A DNA stretch of 64,000 bases, from the NCBI GenBank assembly GCA_035544675.1, contig DATKCA010000207.1:1-64000 (forward strand), read 5' to 3'. Every line of letters starts with the position of its first letter. The stretch's first letter is position 1. This document shows positions 1 to 13,200 of this stretch, in pieces. The notes under the pieces are model-generated. The model was not told the DNA's origin. It saw only the letters and a program-made list of their open reading frames with translations, and did no database searches. Position numbers and translations under genes: made by a program. Origin of the DNA: DATKCA01 sp035544675. Lineage in GTDB: Bacteria > Acidobacteriota > Thermoanaerobaculia > Gp7-AA8.

Positions 1-1
1 C

Positions 2-139
2 GCCGTCCGCGAGATGGACGGCCGCTTCGACCGCCGCGACATCGCGCTGTACCTCGCGTCGGCCGGCCTGCTCATGTCGGAGCAGTGGCGCGCCAGCGCC
101 TGGCCGGTGGTGGACGAGATGGTGTCATCCCGAGCGTAG
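2..139 (+). CDS. C-terminal end of an unidentified protein (partial)
   Basis: Frame 2 is open from the window edge to a TAG at 137-139 and gives 45 residues with normal GC-rich codon use, including REMDGRFDRRD and a tail WPVVDEMVSSRA. The mix of charged and hydrophobic residues looks like a real protein C-terminus rather than a chance frame. The family cannot be named from this fragment. It ends just before the heptamer hairpin, which may act as its transcription end. Confidence 0.55.
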   Translation, partial: AVREMDGRFDRRDIALYLASAGLLMSEQWRASAWPVVDEMVSSRA

Positions 140-140
140 C

Positions 141-237
141 GTCCTTAGTCCTTAGTCCTTAGTCCTTAGTCCTTGGTCCGTAGTCCTTAGGAGAACGCGC
201 TTCTCCTAAGGACCAAGGACTAAGGACTAAGGACTAC
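141..237. repeat. Heptamer-repeat hairpin (GTCCTTA arrays in inverted orientation)
   Basis: Seven tandem copies of GTCCTTA (two with one or two changes) fill 141-189. A small perfect hairpin follows, GGAGAA (190-195), loop CGCGC, TTCTCC (201-206). Then come four copies of the reverse complement, TAAGGAC or CAAGGAC, at 207-234. The arms pair into a stem of more than 30 bp with a few mismatches. It lies between the first partial gene and the secreted-giant operon and could act as a terminator or RNA-stabilising hairpin. There is no T-run after it. Confidence 0.9.
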
Positions 238-238
238 T

Positions 239-272
239 CGGGGGCGGCGGTGAGGACACCACCGCTCCATTC
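239..272 (-). repeat. REP-like dispersed palindrome
   Basis: Read on the minus strand, this 34-bp unit begins GAATGGAGCG and continues into a hairpin with the core GGTGTCCTCACC. It matches the unit at 55725-55758 with a single base difference. A conserved head plus a short palindrome, repeated at unrelated intergenic sites, is typical of REP-type elements. No RAYT transposase is present in the window. Confidence 0.75.
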
Positions 273-313
273 AACCGACGGAACTCTAGCGGCCGCGAGC
301 GTTTACCTTTTCG

Positions 314-342
314 TTGCATTTCCGCTACCGCCGTCGTACTGT
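314..342 (+). promoter_or_regulatory. Candidate sigma-70-type promoter for the secreted-giant operon
   Basis: TTGCAT at 314-319, a 17-base spacer, then TACTGT at 337-342. If used, transcription would start near 349. That excludes the TTG at 314 and the GTG at 341 as start codons and favours the GTG at 416. The match to consensus is only moderate. Confidence 0.35.
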
Positions 343-415
343 GCCATCCAGCTTTTTTTCCGTCAAGTTCATCGTCCAATTCGTTTCGGAAGGGCTCACA
401 ACGATCTCCCTCTCT

Positions 416-1234
416 GTGCCGCGAGTGGCCTTCGCAGCGCTTTTCGCGCTGGCGGTGTCTCTTCCTTCGAGCGGGGCTCCTCCGCTGTTCCCGTCGCCCC
501 TCCACATCACCCGCCAGATCCAGGATCCCATCAGCGGCAAGACGACCGTCCTCCACGAGTACGGCTACGGAAACCGGCTCATCACGGTCCGCGACAACAG
601 CACGGCCATTGCGGACTACGAGAAGAATGAGCTGATCGAGATCGATCGCGATGCCGGCACCTACAGCATCACGCGGTTCGACCTGGTGGCGAAGCTCGCC
701 GCGCGGAGCCCTTCCTCACCCGCCAGGACCGCTGCGCTGAAGAACAAGCCCGAGCTGCGCAACGCCGCTCCGGCTGCAACGAAGAGCGGCCGGGCCGCGG
801 AGTTCTTCGAAGCGAGTGTCGAAGGGCCGGCTTCGAGGCAGCGCATCTCCGTCGGCGTCGATCGCAGCGTGAGGCTCTCGCGCCAGGCGCTGGAGGTGCT
901 CATCGGCTCCGCGTACCCCGGCACGCTTCAGGCCGAGCACGAGGTGATCCTCTCCGCGGCGGCGTCGAATCGTCTTCCGGTTTCGGGGCAGTCGGCGGGA
1001 TCGGCGGCGGTCGAGGCGACGTACGCGCTTCCCATCGAGCAGGTCGTCACCTATGAGATCGAGGGCCAGACGCTCGAGCTCCGCAGCAGCGTCATTCGAG
1101 TCGGCATCGAGCCTCCGCCCGCCGATGCCGTCGGCATTCCGGCGGGGGCCCGCCAGGTCGAATCACGAATCTCCGCCATGACCCGTGAGCTCGACTTCAT
1201 GGAAAACCCGAGGAGTGAAGTGACCAACCCTTGA
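416..1234 (+). CDS. Secreted protein of unknown function upstream of the giants
   Basis: I do not recognise a family. From the GTG at 416 the protein has 272 residues and begins with a clean Sec signal peptide (a short basic start, then AFAALFALAVSLPSSGA). The mature part carries HEYGYGNRLITVRDN and ELIEIDRDAGTYSITRFD, which suggests a beta-rich exported protein. A longer frame opens at a TTG at 314, but that start would put a long stretch before the signal peptide and sits on the candidate promoter. The SD-like GGAAGGG at 388-394 is rather far from 416, so the start is uncertain. The stop TGA overlaps the TTG start of the next gene (TTGA at 1231-1234). The two are therefore very likely co-transcribed and translationally coupled, and this small protein may assist export or assembly of the giant (inference). 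Confidence 0.7.
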   Translation: MPRVAFAALFALAVSLPSSGAPPLFPSPLHITRQIQDPISGKTTVLHEYGYGNRLITVRDNSTAIADYEKNELIEIDRDAGTYSITRFDLVAKLAARSPSSPARTAALKNKPELRNAAPAATKSGRAAEFFEASVEGPASRQRISVGVDRSVRLSRQALEVLIGSAYPGTLQAEHEVILSAAASNRLPVSGQSAGSAAVEATYALPIEQVVTYEIEGQTLELRSSVIRVGIEPPPADAVGIPAGARQVESRISAMTRELDFMENPRSEVTNP

Positions 1235-4200
1235 GAGCCACGGCACGCCTCCTCGTTCTGTGTGTGGGCCTTCTGGCCATCGGGAGTGTGGAAGCTGACG
1301 AGATCGCGTCGGCCGATCTCCAGATTCAGGGCGTGGGACTCCGTGTCATCACGATCTCCGCGTCCACGGGGCTCGACATCCCCGCCGTCATCCAGACGGA
1401 GTTCGGCGGGAAGCAGAACGAAGAGGCGCAGGTGGTGGAAGGGCTTCTGGCCGTCGGAGAGCTGAGCGGTCCGGGCATCGACGCTCCCATCCGGCTCGAG
1501 ACCGCGCCGGGCCACAAGTTCCAGATCCCCGGTCTCTCCCGCGAAGGCGTCTACTTCCTCCAGAACATCCGCCTGATGAAAGGCGATGACTTCCTCCAGT
1601 CGGCAACGCCGGCCGTGGCCACGATCACGGTCTCGAACCTCCTGCAGACGAGCGTGCGCGTGCGCCAGCTCTCGGCCGAGGAGATTCGCGCGCGCGGGAT
1701 CTCGATCGATCCACGCAACTACGAGGTCTACGAGTACACGTTCTCGTTCCTGGTCAACGGACAGATCGTGGAAGTGCCGTTTCCGGTGGTCATCGATCCG
1801 CGCACGCACGAGGCGCGGCCGATCGTCGAGGAGACGCCGTACCGTCTGCCGCCGGTCAGCCAGGTGCTGCCGCCGCGCTGGCATCCGCCGGACATCTCCA
1901 CGTTCGAGCTGTATGCGGGCGATGAGCAGCCGGAACCGGTGGACGATCCGGTGCGCCGCACCGGCACGGGCCGGCCGGCCATTCCGGCCGCGCTGATCAT
2001 TCCGAACAACCTGGCCGTCCTTCACCAGTTCTTCGCCGTCACGCTGATGGTGACGAACGGTGCGCCCAGCGGCAGCAACGTCACGCTCGACGCGGTCACG
2101 GGCCAGATCAAGCCGCCCGCGTCTCTCCGCACCGTCAAGTCGAATCCGTCCGTCTCGTTCAACCAGCCCGTCCCGATCGTTGACGCCACGACCGGCGTGA
2201 CGTTCCTGGTGGCCGAGGCGAAGGGGGAGGTGGACTGGACGATGGAGGGGCTGCAGCCGGGGACGCATACCGTCGAGGTGGAAGTGCGCGCGACGTACAA
2301 GTCGCCCGGCCAGCCCGACTTCCCGATGAGAGGCAGCGTGCGCGCGTCGGTCGTCGTTCACGACCCGCGTTTCAATGTGACGTTCTCGCACCCGGACACG
2401 GTGCGCAAAGACATCGAGTACTCCACGTACTCCTTCATCACCAACATGAGCGGCGCGGCGCAGAACATCAAGGTGACGAACGGCGTGCCGGGGTGCGCGG
2501 AAGCGCCGGGCGCGAACGTCTGCCGTGTCGACGGCACTCCGGCCACGCACGACCTGGAGATTCCGGCCGGCGAGATGCGCTCCATCGAATACAAGCTCAA
2601 GCCGGGGATCACCGGTCATGTCTTCGCCACGGCCGGAAGCGTCAGCGACGAGAACATCACCGCCGCCGTGCAGCTGCACATGGGTGTCAGCGAGAGCGGG
2701 GTCCCGCTCTCGCCGGCCACGCTGGTGATGCCGTATTACTCGCGCTTCGTCAGCCAGCCCATGGTCTCCGCGAACCTCCAGCTCCTCGGGCTCGGCTACA
2801 GCCTGGCCACGGCTCCGCTCACTCCCGCGCTGGCCAAGCATCCGCACATCATCAAGACCGACGTTTTCCAGCGCGCCACCGACATCGCCCGCGCCGGCCA
2901 GCGCGTTTTCCTCGGCGAAGACATGCGCGACGCGCTGGTGCACATGTCGCTCGATCTCCTCGGCAACTCGCGCGAGCTGGCCGAGTGGGACGAGCTGCGG
3001 CGGCGCGAGAAGAGCGGGCGCAGTGGTGCCGCGTCCATTGCTCGTGAGATGGAGACAGCTCTGGGCGGTGGATCCATCGACTCCTTCGCGTCGCGTTTCG
3101 CGACCGCCACGGCCTGGCGCGAGCCGTACCTCTTCGCGTTGTCGAGCCGCGGCAACGTCTCGGTCCGGAGTGTTGCGTCGAACGCGCGCATGGACGTGGC
3201 CAGCGAGGCCAGCCAGGGCTGGGTCCGCCAGGTGCCTTACGGCGAGCTGACGACGTTCCGCGACGGCGAGCTCGCCATGGTAGGCCGCTTCACCGGCGAT
3301 TACGAGGTCAGCGTCACGCCGCAGGCCGACGGTCCCTTCTCGCTCGACCTGATCCTGCCCGCCGCCGAGCCCGGCTCTGTCCTGCACGCGCAGTTGCAGG
3401 CCGCCGGCACGGCGGGGAAGAAGCTGACGGTGCTGGTCAAGCGCGGCTCGTCGACGCTCGAGCTGCGCGACAGTCTCGGAGGCATCGCGGCGCAGGCGTC
3501 CACGCAGACGGTATCGCCTGAGTCGCTTCGCATCATCGGCGCGCGCCAGGACCTGAACCTCGATCCGGGTGGCCACAAAGTCTCGGTGCTCTGGAACCGG
3601 CCGGTTGCGGTCGCCGCCGGTGACGACCTTCTCGCCAAGTTCGCCGCCGAGGTCGTGTTGAACCGCGACGGCATCGACTTCCGCGGACCGCGGCCAATGT
3701 CCGCTGCGGCACTGCAGGAGGGGAGCCGGGTCGCCAACGTCACCTTCGACCACGCGCTCTCGAAGAACGCCGAGTATTCGATGACCGTCGGACCGCTGCT
3801 CGATCCGCTGACGGGCGCGCCGGTCACGTTCAACAATCCGGTCGTCCCGGTCATCGACAACGACGCGCCGGGCGGCATCATCTTCGGACACGTCCTGAAG
3901 GGCGACAACACGGCGATCGCGAACGCGGAGGTGCGACTCTCCCTTGCCACGATCGGCGCCGGACCGCCGCAATGGGATCTGTCGCGCAGCAGCGACGGGG
4001 CATTCCTCTTCGAGTTCGTTCCTCGCGACGTCGACAACGGCCTGCCGGGAAGCTACAGGCTGGAGGCGACGACCGAGGATGGGAAGACCACGTCCGTGGA
4101 CGGCTCGGTCCGTCTCCCCGGACGCGTCCACCTGGTGAACCTCGTGTTCCTCGGCCGCGGCGGGGCGGAAGGGATCGTGCGCTACGACAACGGTCAGGTC

Positions 4201-7200
4201 GTGGCCGAAGCGACGGTGGTCGTGGGCAGCACGATGTTCGGCCAGTTCCGCACCGGCGTGACCGGCGTGGACGGCCGCTACTCGATCGAAGACCTGCCGG
4301 TCGGGCCCCTGACGTTCACGGCCACGGACAAAGACGGCAACATCACGTACGCCGCATCGGAGATCCGGACCGCGGGCCAGGTCGTGCAGCAGGATCTGTC
4401 GATCTTCCGCCGGCCGTTCCCCGGAAGCGGCACCGTTCACGGTGTGGTGCGGCGCAGTGACACGGGCGCGGCCGTGCCGTTCGCGGAGATCGGTGTCTAC
4501 AGCCAGGGTTACGGCCTGTTCGACGGCTTCACCGATGTGGCGGGGCGTTTCTCCTATCGCGTGCCGGTCGGATTCATCACCGTGCTCGCCGCGGAGTGGA
4601 CGCTGTCGCGAGAGAACGCCGCCATCGACTTCGACCTCGCGGCGAATGAAGTCAAGGAAGTCACCCTCACGCTGAACGTGAAGCCGGCCGAAGCGCTCGT
4701 GACTCTGGAAGGGACTGTCACGCGCGAAGATCCGCTGCACCCCGGCAACCCGGCGTTCTACCAGCCTGTGGCCGGCGCGCTGGTGAAGATCGACAAGGCC
4801 CAGGCGGTCACCGCCGATGCGGACGGCCGTTACGTCTTCTCATCCATTCCCGTGTCGTTCACGGGCAAGAAGATTCAGGCGTACGACCCGCTCACCAAGC
4901 GGACGGCCACGACGAACGTCCCGCAGCTCGATCCCTCCAAAGCCAACGTCCTGCCGATCTTCATCGACACGGCGAACGGCTACGGCGAGGGAACGATTCG
5001 CGTGCGGCTGCTCAACGCCGCCGGCTTCCCGGTGAGCGGATACCGCGTGTTCGAGCCGGGCTTCCCGCCCCTCGGCACCACGCCGCTGGAGGCCAAGCCG
5101 AACGGCGTGTACGAGATGGCGGACGTTCCGGTCGGCGCGATCGTGAAGATCTGGGCTGTAGGCGACGGCGGCTCGCCGTACTTCGACCAGACCGCGACGG
5201 GATCGGTGAAGGTCGAATTCAACGGCCATGTGGCCGCCCTGAACCTGCGGCTCCCGGGACAGGGCACCGTGCGCACGAAGCTCACCGCCGACATCGACCT
5301 GATCGGCGACGTGAAGCTGACGTATCCGGCCTGGGAAGAGGCGGACATGGACCTGGCGCCGAAAGAGGTCGTCCGCAACTCGTCCGAGAACGGTCTGCCC
5401 GGCTTCGCAACGTTCCCGAACATCCCGGCCAGTCTGAACTTCACCGTGGAGAGCCTGCACCCCGTTCACGGATATGCGTCCAAGAGCGGCAAGATCGGAT
5501 TCGACGGTGACGTCCAGTCGCTGACGCTGCAGCTGGACAGGCTGTCCACGGTCCGGGGCGTCGTCTACGCGATCGACGGCAGGACGCCGATCGCCGGCGC
5601 CGCCATCCGCATCGAGGACGGGCGCCAGAACCAGGGTGTGTTCTTCACGCAGCCGGACGGCAGCTTCCAGTTCTTCAACGTTCCGGCCGCGACGTCGTTC
5701 CGCGTCATCGCCGACGTCACCCAGGACGGCACGTATCGCACCGGCGTGGCCTCCGGCCGCACGCCGAACAACGGCGGACCGGTCGACGGCGTGACGGTGG
5801 TGATGCGCACGCAGGGCTCGCTCAGCGGCCGCATCGTCTATCACGGCTACAAGGTCTTCGACCCGCAGAACCCGGCCAACAACATCCTCGACGACACTCC
5901 CGGCGACTTCACCGACAACGCGCCGGTGCCGCTGGCGAACTTCATCCTGCGCGAGCTCGACTTCCCGTACCGCAGCTTCGGCACGACCGCGGATCCCTCA
6001 TCCGCCGACGCGGCGGGCCGCTTCTCATTCAACAATGTCTTCACCGGACCGCTGCGCATCACCGCGTTCGATCCGGGCAACCAGGAGATCCGCGGCACGT
6101 GGACCGGATCGATCACGACCGAAGGCGAAGAGGTGAGCGCGATCGTGACGATCGGCGACGACGGCATCGGCACGATCAGCATCCGCGTGCTCGATCCGAA
6201 CGCGCAGAACGCCCCGGTCCTCAATGCCGAGGTGCTGCTGCTCCGGAACAACGCGCAGTTCGACCTGGGCAGCACCGACCTGGCCGGCCGCGTGCAATTC
6301 GAGCAGGTCCCGGCCACGGGCACCTACCGTGTCAACGCGTATTCGAAGACTCTCGGCAAGTCGGGCGGCAGCGGCAGCTTCACCGTCGCTCCGAACACGA
6401 CGGTCGAGCAGACGATCGTGCTCGAGTTCAGCGGCAAGGTCGAAGGAACGCTGACCGATCCCGAGGCCGCCGGCGCCGGAGTCCCCGGCGCGCCGGTCAC
6501 GCTCAACGCGCAGTCGTTCCTGACGCGCGCGAGCACCGACGCGGCGGGCGCGTTCCTTTTCGACGGCGTGCGGGAGGGGCTGTTCAAGCTCGAGGCGAAG
6601 GACACCCTGACGAACCGGCGCGCCACGGCGTCGAGAGATCTCACCCAGGCCAATCCGCATCTGGTCGTGCCGCTCCAGCTCGAGCCGACCGAGACGCTGT
6701 ACCTCAACGTGTACCTGCCCAATGATACCGGCGGCAACTCGAACACGCTGGCCCCGCTGGTGAACATCGAGGTCACCCAGCGGAACAACGACTTCAAGCG
6801 CTCGCTGCAGGGCAACTCGTTCCAGATGCCGGGGCTTCTGGAGAACGAGCGGTACACGATCAAGATCCAGGAGCTCGGCGGCTCCTCGCGTCAGCTCACC
6901 ATCACCGACGAGTTCCCGAAGGGCTCGTCGGCGAATCCGCTCAACGTCGTGTTGCAGGCGTACGGCTCGGTGGAGACGCGCGTCGTGCAGGCCTCCTCCC
7001 CCGCGGCGAACGCGAAGGTGACGGTGACGGGCGGCGGGAAGACCTTCGTCGTCTACACCGACGAGGCCGGCATCGCGCTGGCGAACGGGATTCCGCTCGG
7101 CAGCGCGTTCGTGCAGGTCGTCTCCAGCGACAAAGCGTTCTCCGGATCGACGAATGTCACGGTGACGAGCCAGTCCGTTGCCGCTCTCGCGCAGATCACG

Positions 7201-10200
7201 CTCGGCGCATTCGCCGGCATCAGCGGTCTGGTCGAAGCAGAAACCGGCGGCCCCTCGGTGGGCACGCGCGTCGTCGCTTCGTTCAGCCGCATTCTGGAGA
7301 TGCTGACCGACTCGAACGGCCGCTTCACGTTCCAGGGCATCCCGACCGGGTCGACGGTCAGCCTGACCTATCTCGGCCCGAACGACGTGACGGTCGGCGC
7401 CCGCCAGACGGTGAACGTCGGCGCCGGCGCGGCGTCGCAGGTCATCGAGGTTCCGGCGGTTCGTCTGGACGGCACTCCGCCGCAGGTGCTGAGCTTCTTC
7501 CCGGCGGACGGATCGAACAACGTCTCGCCCGACTCGACGCTGCGGATCGTCTTCACCGAGCCGGTCCAGGCGATCTACGTCAACACGGCGCACTTCCAGC
7601 TGCTGCCGGCCGACAGCTCGACGCCGGTGGCAACGTCGTTCAGCTCGGTCACGCTTGGGGACGGAACGTTCGAGGTGCGGATGACGCCGCCCGCGGCCCC
7701 GCCCGGACAGCTCTTCCCGCTGAAGAGCAACTCGCTGTACCGAATCATCGTGTCCGGCGAAGTCCGCGATCTCACCGGCAACAAGATGCCCGCGCCTCGC
7801 GGTGCCAGCTTCATCACCTCGGACTACGCCGAGCCGAAGGTCCTCAAGGTCCTGCCGCCGGAGACGGCTGCCCTTCTGCCGGCCACGACGTTCGAGTTCC
7901 GATTCAACGAGCCCATCGACCCGCTGCCCTGGCAGCCGGGCGGGAACGGCCAGTTCCATCTCTACAAGATCAACGCGCCGGGACCGGGCGGGTCGATCGT
8001 GGCCGAGAAGCCCGGGCGCGCGTTCATCGATCCGGCCTCCAGCCTCTCGCTGTTCTTCGCGCCGGACGATCCGATCGAGCAGGAATCGTTCTACCGCGTC
8101 GTCTTCTCCGGCGTGCGCGACCTGCAGGGGAACTCGCTCGCCCAGCAGACGTTCCACTTCTTCTCCTACGACCTCATCAAGCCGTTCGTCACGATCGTCT
8201 CGCCGGTGCCGGCGGACTTCGCGCTGATCTCGGGCGTGGAATACACGCTGGGCGTCGACCTGCGGAACGGCGAGGGCGGGCCGGTCGCCTCGGACATCGC
8301 CAAGGTGGACTATTTCCGCGTGGACGGCGGCGTCGCGTCGTACCTCTTCACCGCCACTGCGTCGCCGTGGACCTATCGCTTCGTCGGACCGGACGCGCCG
8401 CCCACGGGCTCGACGCTGACGCTTCGCGCGGTGGCCACCGATCTCTCCACGAACGTGAGCGACCCGGCCGACTTCACGTGGCCGGTCAAGCCCAATGCGG
8501 CGCCGCAGAACGTGACTGTCGGGCTGACGCCACCGACGTCGATCTACCCCGGCAATCCGGCGTTCGCGTCGGTGACATTCGAGGACGAGGGCGTGCTCGC
8601 CACCGTGCAGGTCGAGGCGGAAGCGATCCATACCGACGGCAGCGAGTTCAAGACATCGCAGGTGAAGTCGCTGACGCGGGACGCGGTCAACGCACCGTGG
8701 CCGGCCGCGAACTTCAACTTCGACCTGCCGGGCACTCTGAAGCAGGGGACGAACGCCGAGTTCACCGCCACGGTCACCGATGTTCGCGGACTGAAGGGCA
8801 CCGGCTCGAATTCGCTGGCGCTCACCGTCGATGACATCGCGCCGGAGATTCTCTCCATCTCGCCGGCCGCCCAGACCCGCTACAACATCGGACAGAAGTT
8901 CCAGATCAGCGCGGTGGTGAAGGACCTCGAGACCGGTGCGCTCGAGGTCGTGTTCGCGTTCGATAACCAGAGCATCAAGGTGACGCGGCCAAGCACCAGG
9001 GTCGTGGCCGGCGGCCAGCCCGGGACGTGGGTCTTCAGCTCCGGGGAGATCACGGTTCCTGCGAAGAACGTCGACACGACGATCCCGATCACGGTCACGG
9101 CGAAGGACTACAACGGCAACCTCGTCAGCCGCACCACGGAGGTCGTCTACGTCGGCGTGAACGATCCGACCGTGCCGAAGGGCGCGTGGCTCTGCCCGGT
9201 GGAGAAGGCGGTCTATCCGGCCGGCGCGGCGGTGGCGATGAAGCTGCAGGCGCGGGCGACGGATGACATCGCGATCACCGCGGTGAAGTTCACCGTGCCT
9301 GGAATCGCCGATCCGATCGCGGCGACGCGCGTCGGAACGACCGATGTGTACGAGGCCCTGACGACGGTCACGATGCCGGCGGCAGGGGAGTCGCTGACGC
9401 TCCTCGTCACCATCAGCGACGCCAACGACACGCACGACATCACGCTGCCGGTCCTCATCGACGCGGTGGAAGTCGACGAGACGATCGACGACCGCATTCA
9501 GGCCGTCACGCCCGCGCTGGCGGCTTCGTACATGAACAAGAGCATCGTCGTGCGCGGCGCGGCGGGCCGGTTCATCCCGCACGTTCCGCTGACGCTGAAG
9601 AACCTCATCGTGCTCGACGGCGCGCGCGTGGAGACGCTCCCGACTACAACAACGGTCGAGCAGCGTCTCGACCTCACCATCACCGATCGGCTCTACGTCG
9701 ACTGCGCCTCCTCCATCGACGTCAGCAGCAAGGGCTACCTGGGCGGCCGCGCCGCGAGCTTCGACGGCAGCGGCACGAACAGCGATCCGCGCGGCCGCAC
9801 CGTTGGCAATACGTCCGAGGGTGGAGCGTCGACCTTTGCGTCGGCGTCGCACGCCGGTATCGGCGGTGAGATCAACACCGGTGTCACCAACGCCGTGTAC
9901 GGATCGATCAGCAATCCGACCGATCTCGGGTCGGGCGGCGGCGGCGGCGTCTCCACCGGCAATGCCGGCGCGTCCGGAGGCGGCGTGGTGAGCCTGCAGG
10001 CGCCGATCGTCGCGGTGGCGGGCTCGATCAACGCCAGCGGCGGCGATCGGGTGGGCGACGGCAACGCCGGCGCCGGCGGCAGCATCAACATCCTCGCTTC
10101 GCAGTTCATGGCCGGACCGTCGGCGCGCATCCGCGCGAACGGCGGAGACGACGACGGATCGTCGAACAGCTCGCGCGGCGCGGGCGGCGGACGAATCGCC

Positions 10201-13200
10201 ATCACCGCGACCGACCGGCTCGAGGTCGAGACGTTCGGAGTGCAGGTGCAGGCCCGGGGCGGACGCAACATCACGACGTCGGAGGCCAGGAGCTTCCTCG
10301 ATGGCGGCGCGGGAACGGTCTTTGTGCGCCGTCCGGGCCAGACACTCGGTGAGCTCTTCGTAGGCGGTCTCGACGAGCGGTTCCCGCAGTCGATCCACCT
10401 GAACCGCCCGACGCCGCTCTCCGGCACGCTGCAATTCGACCGCGTCGCTCTCGGTCCGCGCGCGCTGGCGAGAGCCGATGCCAGCCTCGACATCGGCGGC
10501 GTGATCGACGACAAGGCCGCGGCCACCATCGATGCCACGGCGGTTCTGATTCTGAACGGCGAGCTGCCCGCGATCGCGACGACGACGACGCCGGTTCCGG
10601 ACAGCAGCATCGTTCAGGCCGGCGCGCTGGTCGTCAACTACACCGCCACGTCCGCCGCCGGTGTGGGCAACGTCATTCTGAACTTCTCGCCGATCGCGAC
10701 GCCGCGCAACGACGTCTACGTGAACGTCCCGCTCTCGGCGACGCCGCCTTCGCCGGTGTCGCTGACGGTGCCGGCGACCACGGTTCCGGGTCCGGCCACG
10801 CTGTTGCTGACCGCCACCGATCGTGCCGGCCGCAGCTTCACGGCGCCGGCGCTGAGCTTCGCGATCGTCGAGAACATGCCGCCGGTCATCGAAAGCTTCG
10901 TGAACGTGCCCGAGGCGCTCTATCCGGGCAAGAGCGTGGTCACGACGGCGTCGGCAAGCGACGACCTGAGAGTGACGAAGCTCTCCTTCGTGCGCCGGAT
11001 CGGAACCGGCACACCGACGACGACGAACTTCGCTCCGAATACTCCCACCTACACGCAGAACGTGACCACGGCGGTTCCCATCGACACGCCGGGCGGCCAG
11101 CAGATGACGGTCGATGTCACGGTCGAAGACGCCTTCCCGGGTCGCGCGCCGGTGACGCAGACGAAGATCGTCCAGATCCTGCTGGATACGGTTGCGCCGG
11201 CGGTCTCGATCACGCAGCCTGCCAACGACGCGCTGTTCGCGGAAGGGAGCGGCGCCACCATCCAGGTGCGCGCCTCGATCGTGGACGCGGAGGTCGGCAT
11301 CAAGGAGGCGACGGTCCGTATCGGCACCGGCGCTGCCGTGAATCTGACGAAGTCGGGGAACGACTACGTGGCGACGATTCCGGTGCCTTCAGTGGACGGC
11401 GTCGACATCGTCACCCGAACGCTGACGGTGACGGGGAAGGACTACGAAGGAAACGCCGGCACGGCCTCGATCAACATCCTCATCCAGCCGTTGAACGATC
11501 CGAACGGCCCGGTTGTGCGGTTCGCCTGCCCGACCGAGGGAGCGCTCTACCCGGCCGGCTTCAATGCCAAGCTGCGCGTCTTCGCCCTCGGTAACAACGT
11601 CGGCAACACCGCGAACGGCGTGCAGACCGTCGAGATCTTCGTGGGCGATTCGACGGCTCCGATCGCGGCCACGCGCGTCGGCACGACCGATTACTTCGAG
11701 GCGTCGTATGCGATCCCGGCGGATGCGGTGGCCGGCAGCAGCGTCGCGCTCAGCGCCCTGGTCACGAACACCGCCGGCCTGAGCGACAACGCCAGCAGCA
11801 TACTCACCATCGTCAGCGGAGAGCGCATCACCGCGGACACGACCATCTCTCCGACGAATACGACGTACGACGGCAAGACCGTGATCGTGGAGAGCGGCAA
11901 CGTCACGGTGACCGGCCCGCACACGTTCGAGAACCTGATCATCGTCGGCGGCAGGGTCATCCACGCCGCGGGCGGGCGGCTCGAGCTGACGGTGACGGGC
12001 ACGACGTTCGTGGCATGCGACGGCGCCATTGACGCGACGGACAAGGGCTATGGGCTGCGCGCCTCCTATCCAGGCATCACGGCGTCGACGAACATTTCGG
12101 CGGGCAGTCACATCGGACGTGGCGGCGAGAACAGCGGCACGTCGGGCGCGACGTACGGCAGCGTGTACCGCCCGCGCGAAGCGGGCGGCGGCGCTGCGCA
12201 CGACGGATACCCGGCCGGAGGAGGCGGTGTCATCCGGCTGATCACGCCGGCGCTCATCGTTGACGGCGGCATCAGAGCAAACGGTCTGACGGCGATGGAG
12301 TCGGCCGGCGGATCGGTCTGGATCACAGCCGATTCGATCCACGGCGCGGGGCGCATCGAAGCAGACGGCAGCAGCGGCGGATGGAACGCCGGCGGCGGTG
12401 GAGCCATTGCGGTCGAGTACACGAGCGCGCTGAGCTCTTTCGTCACGATGAGCGCACGCACGAACAACGCTCAGACCACCGTACCGAAGGGGCTGGGCGC
12501 GCCGGGGTCGATCTATACCAGGGGTCCGTCCAGCACATACGGCGACCTCGTGATCGACAGCGGCAACATCGTGTACGGCCAGCACACGATTCTGCCTTCA
12601 CTCGGCAAGGGCACCGCGCAGGCGGGCAGTGGCGGCGCGACGCTCGTTCTGCCGAACGTCTCGTTCCCATTCTTCGAAGGACACTGGGTCGAGATCAGCA
12701 CGCCGGCCGGAGTCCTGAAGAACACGTGGCGCATCGCGTCGGTCAGCGGCGCCACTGTCACGCTCGAGCCCAACGGCGGCGAAGCGGTCGTCGTCGAGCC
12801 GGGCGATCTGTGGCAGGGCGTCTATCGATTCGACACGGTCCGCGCGAACAACGGTGAGCCGCTCCGCAGCGCCGATCCGATCCGCATCGGCGTGAACGGA
12901 ATCGTGCCGCTCACCGGACCCACTGCGGCCGGCAAGGTGCTCGAGTTCGCGCATCCGTTCAGCGGCACGACCGTGACGGTGACCGGCAACATCGCCGCAC
13001 CTGAGGTCACCGCTACCGATGCGTTGACCGTGAAGAGCGGAGCGAGACTCACGCCGTCGACGATCGCGCCGAACCCGCAACGAATCGCGATCGACGCCGG
13101 AACGCTGACCGTCGAAGACAGCGCGGCCATCGACGCTTCAGGCCGCGGCTTCAACAGCTCGAACAGCGCCAAGGTCGCGCAGACCTGGCCGAACGTCACG

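Noticed and set aside
141..237. CRISPR array
   Set aside because: Units are seven bases with no spacers, and arms are inverted relative to each other.
250..630. Plus-strand open frame of 126 residues starting in the REP-like element
   Set aside because: It overlaps the signal-peptide gene in another frame and its product is Arg/His/Pro-rich with no features.
1051..4740. Very long minus-strand open frames opposite the giants (also 6025-10434, 18941-23221, 25439-28516)
   Set aside because: They are mirror frames caused by GC-rich third positions. The translations are Arg/Asp/His-rich without domains, while the plus strand has clear domains.
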